Made by a program: the position numbers and the translations under genes. Source: Arion vulgaris (Eukaryota; Mollusca; Gastropoda; Stylommatophora; Arionidae). Taken from it: a stretch of 64,000 nt of DNA. The notes under the pieces were generated by a model. That model did not search any database. It had not been told where the DNA came from and saw only the letters and a list, made by a program, of their open reading frames with translations. This document shows positions 39,922 to 51,900 of the stretch, piece after piece (positions within the stretch are counted from its first letter, which is position 1; every line of letters begins with the position of its first letter). Location of the stretch: assembly GCA_020796225.1 (NCBI GenBank), contig CM036753.1:558001-622000 (forward strand). Direction: 5' to 3'.

Positions 39922-42900
39922 ATTCCCTTCTATCTCTATACTCTCTATTTTCTATCCCTTTCTATCCTCCTCTATCCCTTTCTTCTCTATCTCATCCATT
40001 TCTATCCCTTTCATCCCTTCTATCTCTATCTCTATCCTTTCTATCTCTCTCTATCTCTATCCCTTTCTATCTCTCTATCTCTAGGAGAAATTGATGATGG
40101 GATACAAGAGAATATTAATCAGGTAAATAAAGAAATGAGAGAATATTAATCAGATAAATAAAGAAATGAGAGAATATTAATCAGATAAATAAAGAAATGA
40201 GAGAATATTAATCAGATAAATAAAGAAATGAGAGAATATTAATCAGATAAATAAAGAAATGAGAGAATATTAATCAGAATAAGAAATGAGAATATTAATG
40301 ATAAAAAGAAATGAGAGAATATAATCAGATAAATAAAGAAATGAGAGAATATTAATCAGTAAATAAAGAAATGAGAGAATATTAATCAGTAAATAAAGAA
40401 ATGAGAGAATATTAATCAGATAAATAAAGAAATGAGAGAATATTAATCAGATAAATATAGAAATGAGAGAATATTAATCAGGTAAATAAGGAAATGAGAG
40501 AATATTAATCAGATAAATAAGGAAATGAGAGAATATTAATCAGGTAAATAAGGAAATGAGAGAATATTAATCAGATAAATATAGAAATGAGAGAATATTA
40601 AGACAAGAAAGTACTGATACAGTGGCACTTGTCAAGATGAAGAAAAAGAAATGATACAGTGACCTCTGAACTCTACCCAAATATCTGTACCAGTATATAC
40701 CGATTAATCACATCTGTTTGGTGTTGAGCAAGTCTTATGTTCTACAGGGAACATAAAGTATTGAGACAAGTTCCCTGTAGATAGAAAATCTTATGTTCTA
40801 TAGGGAACATAAAGTATTGAGACAAGTTCCCTGTAGATAGAAAATCTTATGTTCTATAGGGAACATAAAGTATTGAGACAAGTTCCCTGTAGATAGCAAG
40901 TCTTATGTTCTACAGGGAACATAAAGTATTGAGCGGCTTTAGACCCGTGGAACATAGTCTTTCTATCTATAGATGATTTGGATATGTGCTTGAAATTATG
41001 CCCATAAGAATTGCGCTGCTTTGATTTCCTCTTCCATATGTCTGACAGGGTCTGTCCTGTCCATCTCAATTAATCACAAGCTCTATTGGTTGTTATATTA
41101 GTATCTTTGCAAAATTGCTATTCATTATTGCTTCGGACCATCTGATACAAATAATTATTGCTTCAGACGATCTGATACAAATAATTATTGCTTCGGACGA
41201 TCTGATACAATTAATGCAACAAAACAATGTTGGTCTCTGTGGCTAGGAGGTTCAGCTGTTGCCTTGTGCTCTAAAGGTTCTATTGTTGTATGAAAATCAC
41301 ACCATTCTGTTCCTGATTACATTTTTTCCAGAAATCCCTAGGACTGTTGCCGAAGCTACAGAGATTGTGCTTTGTGTGATACTCTTGGCAAGTGACAAGC
41401 TATTTCTGTGGAAAGGGATCGACCCATATGAGGAAAATCTGGTACAATCAAGCCATTCCTTTCTCTTTAGACTTCTAAACAAAACAATATATTGATGAAG
41501 ATCTATATTTTAAATAATTGCATAATAATTTGGTAAACATTTGCTGTTTAATAGTAAGACAAAACAGACAATTCTGAGACATGTTCTTACCCTGCGAGTC
41601 CAGCACTTTTATGTTCAGAAGAATATCAATAGCCCACCCCAATTGGTCTTTGACATCTTCCAATGAAAACTGGTTGGAATATAGCCATTGTGCAAACTCC
41701 AGTAAGTACTCAACTTTTGATATCCACCCGCCTCATTCTAAATAAGAATTTACAAACATTTACTAATCTCTTAATTATTAACTCATTCTGAACATTCAGT
41801 TTTTCAAAAAGAAATTATTGGCGCAACGTATATAAGTATCGTCATTTAAAAGACTATATTTCGTTGCTTTTCAATTACTTTGGTGGTGGTGGGTTAAGCC
41901 TCTATGTGGCCGAGGCACGCCCCTTTCAACCTAAGTTCAATTACTTTCCGTTTCTTTTCAACTTTTATATTAGCTAAAACTAGTAGGAGTCGATTATAAA
42001 TGATAACAAACACATACCCTCGTGGTGTTTGCTAGAAAAAAAAGTAAAACTGAGTTTACCATTCATTCTAATATACTCTGTGACCAAAGAAAACTAGAGA
42101 TTGTTCAGGAATGGTCATGATGCTAGATTGTGAACAGTTAACTCTTTCCACGCTTTAAGTAGCACACTGCGCCACGGCGGAAGTCCGTTGCATGCTATAA
42201 GTCGCACACTGTGTCATAGAGTTGCTTCCCTTATAAGAAGTCTTTCTTGTTTAATTCTATTTTTTTACTTCGACTACTTTTCAACCTTGTTATTCTATTG
42301 GGTTGTCCAGTTTTCTGCAATTTAGTATATAATAATATATATATGTTTATTTATTGACGAGTAGTTGGGATTTTTTTTTTTGTTTTTTTGTTTTTTTACT
42401 TCCTTGAATTAACTGCTTAAAAATTGAGGAAATAACTGCGCGTGGAAACAGTTAATAAAGCATGCATCCATTAACAATTTTCTTAATGGATATGTATTCA
42501 TAAATGGATAAACAAAATAAAGAGAGCAGTCAGACTTGTTTATTCAACCTATTGTTCATCAAGACCCTTAGTCAATTTAATTTTTGTTCTTCCTATTTGA
42601 ATTTTTATTATTAATACAGGCTAATATATTTCCTGCATAATTAACACTGCATTATATTTGCTAATAGAAAAAATATTTTGAGACACTACATCCATTTGCC
42701 TTCATTATAATATATAATAAGTCATATTGTAAATCATATTTAGAAACAATATTTTAGTTTTGCTAACAGTTTGGTGACATTTTTAAACTAAAAAAATTAT
42801 TTCATCGAGAGGCCAAAAAAACTCCACAGCGAATCAGTTAACATACCTTTACCAATCTGTTAATTATTGATATACATTTACTAATAGTTCAAGTATTGTT

Positions 42901-45900
42901 CTGTGATATTTTATTTACTAATAGTTCAAGTATTGTTCTGTGATCGCTTCTATTGTTTTTCCTTTCTTCTGACTATCTTAATAGAGAGCCATAGTGTTAC
43001 TCAATAGTTGACCTTATATACCATTTTCATCAAAGATCTTCTATAGTTTACATCTGCTGACTCGATCTAATGTCACAATAAATACAAGGCTCTGACTCGT
43101 ACCATATTCAATTGACTGTTCACATCTCTCTCTCAGTGTCAATATTGTATAAGCGCAGCTCTTCCACTTCCTGAAGCCAAACTGTTTTTTACTTAACTGG
43201 AGCTCTAAATTTGGTCTAGCTTTTTTGTTTCAATATTTTTGCAAACATCTTCCCTGTATGGCTCAAGAGAAAATATACCATTGTATGTTTCACAAACTCT
43301 TTTATCTCCCTTATTTTTCTATATGGGGACAATAATTGCTCTCTTCCAATCTGCTGGTACTTCTTGTGTCTCCCAAACTCTCTGCCAATCTGCTGGTACT
43401 TCCTGTGTCTCCCAAACTCTAACTGATTACATACAGGACTTCATTTGAATGCTCAAAATGATTTATCGCATAGACGAAATGTCACTTGAATGAAGTGTAC
43501 TGTTTAATTGCTTTTCAATTACTTTTCATTCCTATTTGACTTTTATATTAACTGGAAACTACTTAAAAGTGAAGTGTAAACGATAAAGAATACATATTGT
43601 TGTGTCTTATGCTAGAAGTAGAAGTGAAACAGAGTTTACCATTCATTCTAAGATACCCTGTGACCGAAAAACTATATATTTTTTATGAATGGTCATGATG
43701 CTAGTTTATAAACGGTTAATAAAGCATGTATTCATTCACAATTTTCTGAATTTTTATGTATTCATAAATGGATCACCAATATAAAGAGAGCAGTCAGACT
43801 TGTTTATTCAGCCTATTGTTCATCAAGACCCTTAGTAAGTTGGATTTTTGTTCATCCAATTAAAATTTATATTTCTAATGAATGCTAATATGTTTCCTGC
43901 ATAGTTAATACTGCATTATATTTGTTAATACAGTAAATAATTAGTGAAACTAAATCCATTTATCTTCAATTTGATGTATCAACAATAAGTCAACGATGAA
44001 AATTTTAAAAATCCATTTATCTTCAATTTGATGTATACAATAAGTCATACTAAATCCATTTATCTTCAATTTGATATATAATGTTATATTTGAAATCATA
44101 TTTAGAAACAATAACTTAGTTTTGTTAAACTCCCAGTTCAATTATTTGGGAACTAAAAAAATAATTCCGTCAAGAGGCTAAATAAACTCCATAGTAAATC
44201 AGTTAAACATTCTGGTCATCTAGGCTATTGTTATTGTCGTACATGCAAAAAGCACATCTGTTGTAATATCACCTATTTTTCTGTAATACCATCTTTTTCT
44301 GCTGTCTTGTTCTTTTTGCTTTGTCGCAGGACCATCTCACCTTGACATTCCAGTTCATAATATTTTCCAGATTTCCTTTTGTAAGTTATTGAATCTTGTG
44401 GCCTACAGGTTAGCAAGTCAGTAAAATTCTCTTTTCATCCGCTTCTGATGACACGATAACCAGTCTCTTAAATTTGTTATTGATAATGGTTGATGGGTTG
44501 TATTTTCATTCTCTGTCTCATTGTCTTCTTCTCCTTGTCGATCGTTCTTTTTGGCCATTTTGATCATTCTTATTGCGATATATAAACAGCCTAACACCAA
44601 GAACGGGTGATATTTTTTTTTTCCGATCCAGAAGCACTTGAGCTGAAAGCTCTTCGGCTCTGTGTCATGGACATCGTAACCCTTCGGCTCGGTGCCACGA
44701 CCACCGTAAATATGGGGAACCTGTAGCTTTTCTGCCAGTCCGCGGAGTTGAACCCGCACTTACAGAGGACTTGTCACCCGTAGTCCAATGCGCTACGAAC
44801 ACGCTGGCTGTCACACCTTCAATGCCATTTGGAGCTCTGATGTTTATCCTTCGGCGATGTGTCCAATTTAAGCCAGGGTTTACTGGGTTCGCTCTCCGTC
44901 AGCCTTTGGCTGTACCCAGCAGACCTGCAAGGCAGCAGATTGCTATTTTCTTTTAGGGTATCTACCCTTAGACAACCTTCCCTCCTGGGTTGTTGAGCGT
45001 CATCTGTCCAGGTTACTAGTCTTTTTTGGACTACTTGGTTTGCCTGCTGTCCATTTTTGTGTACGGTTTGCTCTGCTAGACTTTGATATCCCCAATCTAA
45101 CTACAAGGCAGTAGTAGTTCCCTGTGAGGGGAAAAGCACACTGGATTCAAGCCTCTGCTGGGCCTTCCAGTTTTTCTGCACATTTGGGTGGTCCACTCAG
45201 CCCTACGTTGGCCATGCCTTTTCATCGCTCCATCATCAGCACCTTGCATGTCTGCCCCACCGGTGGACTCATCTGTGTATCATCCATATGCGCGTTCGCT
45301 CTACTTTGGTGTCTGTTCACTATGTTTATCGGGTTTCTCACCATGCTCACATTTACTATGGACACACCACTCAATCGGGCCTCGCTCAGGGCTCTGAGTT
45401 TCGCCCATGTGGGCCTACGTGCAACTCAACTCAGGGCCCCCACCTACAGGCTCCGAGTTTCGCCCCATGTGGGCCCACGTCTCTTATCTAGATGCACCCC
45501 TCATCCCTTTATGTTTATTTGTTCAGGTTTTCCCTCGTCCGGAAGAGACGTGCATTAATGGTCATTCTGGAATTCTGCTTGTCAGTGTTGCGAGCGGATC
45601 TCAGTCAACGTGACAGCATCTGCATCACTACTGATACCAGAGTAGCTCTCCCTCGATCCCTACCTGCTTAGCCAGACAGGAACCAATGTCTGTTTCCAGG
45701 GTCACCACGTGGAGGTGTGGTAGGATCTTGATTAGTGCTAGCTCACTAATCCTGGCACGACGTTGTCTCTTTGCGCCTTTGACCTCTTTCATTCTCTCAT
45801 TGTCTTGATGTTTATATAGAATTTTATTGTTAATGCAGTGACTAATTTTACTACCTGTTCATCATAATTTGCCCAGGATTCAGAGATTGAACTATCCTCT

Positions 45901-48900
45901 CACCCAGTGTTCTAGTTAAACTATCCTCTCACCCAGTGTTCTAGTTAAGTTATCCTCTCAGTCTGTGTTCTAGTTAAGTTATCCTCTCAGTCTGTGTTCT
46001 AGTTAAGTTATCCTCTCAGTCTGTGTTCTAGTTAAGTTATTCTCTCAGTCTGTGTTCTAGTTAAGTTATCCTCTCAGTCTGTGTTCTAGTTAAGCTATCC
46101 TCTCAGTCTGTGTTCTAGTTAAGTTATCCTCTCAGTCTGTGTTCTAGTTAAGTTATCCTCTCAGTCTGTGTTCTAGTTAGGCTATCCTCTCAGTCCGTGT
46201 TCTAGTTAAGTTATCCTCTCAGTCTGTGTTCTAGTTAAGCTATCCTCTCAGTCTGTGTTCTAGTTAAGCTATCCTCTCAGTCTGTGTTCTAGTTAAGTTA
46301 TCCTCTCAGTCTGTGTTCTAGTTAAGCTATCCTCTCAGTCTGTGTTCTAGTTAAGTTATCTTCTCAGTCTGTGTTCTAGTTAAAGTCTCTCATCTCTACT
46401 TCTAGTGTCAACTTTCTCAAAATCACATTCGCCATTCACTTCTACCTTCACATATTCATATTTTATAACTGATGCTCACAGTTTTTTTCTCTACATCTCT
46501 TGTCATTCATAAGCTTGTCGGAACTCTTTGCCATTTTCCCAACTTCTCTGTTAGTGTTGGTTACGTCTATCATATAAGAAATGCTATCTATGTTATTATT
46601 TGCAGATGTTGTGATATGATTTACACATGTCAACCTGGCAATAAGTTGGCAATAAATATAAAACTAATCAGTTTTATATCAATATTTATATATCAATATT
46701 TATATATATATATCAACATTTATATATCAACATTTACATAATATATTTATGCCATCACACTTAAACCCGCTGAATACCATCATTATTGTTAGTTATCTGT
46801 GTGTGTTAAACTCGCTGAGTACCATCATTATTGTTAGTCGTCTGTGTGTGTTAAACTCGCTGAGTACCATCATTATTGTTAGTCGTCTGCGTGTATTAAA
46901 CTCGATGAGCACCATAATTAGTGTTAGTCGTCTGCGTCTGTTAAACCTGCACAGTACCATCATTATTGTTAGTCGTCTGTGTGTGTTAAACTCGCTGAGT
47001 ACCATCATTATTGTTAGTCGTCTGTGTGTGTTAAACTCGCTGAGTACCATCATTATTGTTAGTCGTCTGCGTGTTTTTGTATACTTTGTTTGATAAAGAG
47101 TTTTTAATCACTATGTGATTTAGCCTGTTGTGTTTTGTTAAATTATTTTATTTCATGTTTTCACATTTTCTATTTGCTGCAGTCTTCTGAACTATCAATA
47201 TACATTCATTAATTAATACAACAGTCTCTACTAGCAAGGACCTTTTTTTTATATTGGATATGGCTATTCATGGAACAATGACACAAATAAAATCCTGACC
47301 TCTAATGCCTCAATAGCACATTGATATGACTCTAGTTGCTCACGATCTTTCTTAGACATCATTGCCACCCTGTGCCATATATGAGCCAAACTGTCTGCGG
47401 ATTCATCCTAAACATACCATTGACATAATAAATGTTCTAACATGATACACATATCATTGACATAATATATGTTCTAACATGGTACACATATCATTGACAT
47501 AATATATGTTCTAAAATGGTGCACATATAAATTATGCGCATTTTCTGTTTTAACTTTAATTTCAGTTTGATCAGAGGAAGAAATGGTGAACGAATGAAAT
47601 CATAAGAGAATAACCTTAGAGCATGACAATTTTGAAGAAATGAAGATACAAGAAAATCAAATAAATGCTACAAAACCAGGTTCATGACTATGACCTTCTT
47701 CTTCTTCAAATACTCTATATCAACCTCTTGTTAACTAATCTTTGTGATTTGTATGTGATCTGAGCCTAAGAGCAGTTGTATGTTGTGCCATTTATGTGTC
47801 TACAAATAGGCCAGCACATCCAATTTCTGCTAAGCTTTTTATTTACTAGAGTACCTTTCCTAGTCCCCTACCTCTGTCATCTCTTATGATATGCCTTGTA
47901 GGTCATAGTGTTACTATTATTTGCTCCCTTGCAGGCCCCAGCAACACACGGGCGATGACTATGACCAACATTATGGAAAACTATTCATAGAATTAAATAC
48001 CAACTATGCCAAGTTTCTTGCCCCTTTCATAGAATTAAATACCAACTATGTCAAGTTTCTTGTCCCTTTCCAAAATTCTAAAGTTTGTATCTTCACCAAT
48101 GATGATCAAGACATCATGAAAAAGGTGTGATACAAGACAGATCTCAGTATGTCATTCCCATCCATATAAACTGTGCTGCCTAAAGTTGCTGTTGAAGTCA
48201 GCATATCAAGCGCTGTGTATGCCTAAAGTTACTAGTTGAGTCAGCATATCAACTTACTCATTACCCCAAACTTCTGTGTCACCAGGACAATATATTCACA
48301 CAAAACTCTGGAAGATTAAATCTGTTATAACTACAAACTCCTCCTGTCACAGTCAACACTTCAGAACCTAACAAAGCATGAAATGAGTGGCAGACACAAA
48401 TAGAACAGACATGTCTACATTTCATTGAGGACAGAAACGACACAAATAAATTTCAGGCTACTTACACCAAACACTCAAGACAAGGCAGCTATTATGAAAC
48501 AACTGAGAAAAAGGTCCCACCGACGATGGGCCAAATGATCCAATAAACTCCCTCCCAATAAATAGATCCCTGACGATGGCCTAAATGATCAAATAAACTC
48601 CTTCCAATAAAAATATCCCCGCGACGATGGGCCAAATGATCCAATAAACTCCTTCCAATAAAAAGATCCCCCTGACGATGGCCTAAATGATATAATAAAA
48701 TCCTCCAATAAAAAGATCCCGACGATGGGCCAAATGATCCAATAAACTCCTCCCAATAAAAAGATCCCTGACATGGCCCAAATGATCCAATAAACTCCTC
48801 TCCAATAAAAAGATCCCCGACGATGGCCTAAATGATCCAATAAACTCCCTCCCAATAAATAGATCCCCCCAACGATGGCCTAAATGATCCAATAAACTCC

Positions 48901-51900
48901 CTCCCAATAAAAAGATCCCCCCGACGATGGCCCAAATGATCCAATAAACTCCTTCCAATAAAAAGATCCCACCGACGATGGCCCAAATGATCCAATAAAC
49001 TCCTCCCAATAAATAGATCCCCGACGATGGCCCAAATGATCCAATAAACTCCTTCCAATAAAAAGATCCCACCGACGATGGCCCAAATGATCCAATAAAC
49101 TCCTTCCAATAAAAAGATCCCACCGACGATGGCCCAAATGATCCAATAAACTCCTTCCAATAAAAAGATCCCACCGACGATGGCCCAAATGATCCAATAA
49201 ACTCCTTCCAATAAAAAGATCCCACCGACGATGGCCCAAATGATCCAATAAACTCCTCCCAATAAAAAGCAAGAAACTTCAATATTCAAGCTTCGAATAG
49301 ATCACAACAGGCTCCAGTCACATGTACATGAAATTCAGGATCAGCAAGATGGAAGTCTGCACTTGTGGTCAACCACCAAACAACATTGTACATATATTGC
49401 AGTCATGCTCCCCTTATACAGACTTGAATCACCAAATATGACCAATCTACACATCATATCTACACATCATATCTACACATCATATCTACACATCATATCT
49501 ACACATCATATCTACACATCATATCTACACATCATATCTACACATCATATCTACACATCATATCTACACATCATAAGTTAAATCAAACTGTACGGTCTGA
49601 TGGAGGACATGTGCTACACTACAGTCTTTATAAAGGCCTCAGATCTACTTATCTCTCTCTCTGTCTCTCTCTGTCTCTCTCTGTCTCTCTCTCCCTGTCT
49701 CTCTCTCTGTCTCTCTCTGTCTCCCCTCTCTCGATTGTTCTTTTTCAGCCATTTTTATCATTCTTATTGTGATATATAAACAACCTTTGCCAAGAACGTT
49801 TGTTTAACGTCACACCATTTGGAGCTCTTGTCCTTCGGCGAAGTATCCGATTTCAACCAGTGTTTATTGGGTTCGCTCTCCATCAGCCTTTGACTGTCCC
49901 CAGTCAACCTGCAAGGCAGAAGGTTGCTATTTTCTTTTAGGGTTGTGATCCTTAGACGACCTACCCTCCCAGGCTGTTGAGCGTCATCTGCCCAGGTTGC
50001 CTGTCTTTTTGTGGACTACTTGATTTTCCTTCCATCCAGTTTTGTGTACAGTTTTCTCCACTGATCTTTGATTGTCCCCAATCTAACTACAAGGCAGTAG
50101 TAGTTCCCCTGCAAGCGGAAACGCGCACTGGAATCAAGCCTCTGCTGGGCTTTCCGTTTTCTGCACATTTGGGTGGTCTGCTCACCCTCACACCTGCCAC
50201 GCCCTCTCTTTGCTACACCATCAGCGCCGTGCACATCTGCCCACTGGTAGTCCCACCCGTGCATTGTCCACATGCATGCTCGCTCTGCCCTGGTGCCTGC
50301 ACCACCATCTCCCTCAGTTCTCACTGTGCTCACATTTACCATACCTCTAGGCTGTCTGGACACAGGGCAAAACTCGGGCCCTCACCTCATGGCTCCGAGT
50401 TTCGCCCTATGTGGGCCCATGTGCAACTCATCTTGAGGTCTACTTATCTAATTACTGACAAAGAACAAGGAAGAAGAAGTATCAGAGGTTCAAAAAGTGC
50501 TACACTGCTAGTCAACAATTCTGCCATGTCCTTTAACTGAGAATTCCCAAATGATTTCCCTTTGCACAACACAGATATATTAGTAATGATAATGGCATCA
50601 TTATTCCCAGACTTATCATATTTCATTGAATAATTAGGTGCCATTTCCACAAGATCAAAGGTCGATTGCAACAGATCTCTAGCATGTTCTATCAATTACC
50701 TTGTTCCTGTGTTATCTATTCTAGTAACCACAAAAATGATTCAGTAAGTTTCAATGTTAGCTGTTGCATTACTATCTATATGACTTTCTCAATGAGCTAA
50801 CTAACATTGTCTACAATATTAATTATTAAACATTATGATCATCTGTCAGCTGTGTGTGTACATGTGTTGTGCGCATGTGTGCGCACATGTGTGTGTGCAC
50901 GTGTGTATGATTGACTGAACAAACCTTGCATTTTTTTATTTCCATTTGAATAGGCAGACCAAGTCTGGCCTTTACTAAAACTCTGTGTTTGAAAATCAGC
51001 CTGAAAAAATCAATATGAAACCATGATTGATTCATTTCACATTAGTTTAAAATGTTTATGTCTGTCTATCCTTTATTCAAGCAGGCAGTCTGCTTCACAT
51101 ACTTTCCTGGTGTACCTCTGAGGTACCCATCACATTTGTTTGAAATGTTTTAAGGGTTGAAATGTTCATGTCTGTCTATCCTTTATTCAAGCAGTTAGTC
51201 TGCTTCACATACTTTCCTGGTGTACCTCTGAGGTTCCCATCACATTTGTTTGAAATGTTTATGTCTGTCTATTCTTTATTCTTCTTTCTTCTTCTGCGTT
51301 CTCACTAGATTAGGATTTCGGATTCTCTAATATAGGCCGCTGTCTGCCTCAGATTATCAGCCACGCCATACAGTTTGTCTTGGACGCTGGTATAAGTGGG
51401 CCACCTCTTTCTTCTCAGGTCTGCATACTGGGGCAGTTCTGTAGGATATGTTCTGTTGTCATACTTGCCAAGCCACAGGGGCACAGGTCGTTGGTGCCTA
51501 TCTTGAATTTAGTGTACAAGTGGTGTCTCATCTTTCTTTATTCAAGCAGGCAGTAAGACTTATCATTTTCTGTCTACTGCCTTCATCTATTCACAGAATA
51601 AATAATAAATCTACAATCTTTTTTTTATCATTTCTACAATATATATTATTGTTCTTCTGCCTGTTTTTACTTTATAAACACAATGAGAATCAAGATTTTG
51701 TTATGCATTCTTTAACACACTAAAAGCAAATACACAACACTTCAACAACAAACAATCCATTCTATCCTGCCTGTCTAATCAATACATCAAGTTCTATCTA
51801 TGCTTTTAACAATAAACAAAGTTCATCCGCTATCAAAACAATCTTCTATCTCCCGTCTAATCAATACATCAAGTTCTATCTATGCTTGTCTAATCAATAC

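Larger units (their letters stand above)
41860..42840 (+). repeat. Segmental duplication, copy 1 (with two insertions)
   Basis: Diverged direct duplicate of 43495-44205. Shared blocks include GAGTTTACCATTCATTCTAA, GAATGGTCATGATGCTAG, AAAGAGAGCAGTCAGACTTG and CTATTGTTCATCAAGACCCT. This copy additionally carries a 54-bp insert (41882-41935) and the MITE at 42142-42451. Confidence 0.88.

Noticed and set aside
39628..40149. Ser/Leu/Tyr-rich frame of 173 residues
   Set aside because: Translation of a polypyrimidine tract; all frames look alike.
44733..44808. Functional tRNA gene
   Set aside because: Anticodon loop is too long and no clear anticodon fits; it sits inside a dispersed repeat, so it is a tRNA-derived relic.
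50925..51000. Alternative reading ADFQTQSFSKGQTWSAYSNG of exon 2
   Set aside because: Open, but its phase disagrees with both flanking exons, whereas LIFKHRVLVKARLG agrees with both.
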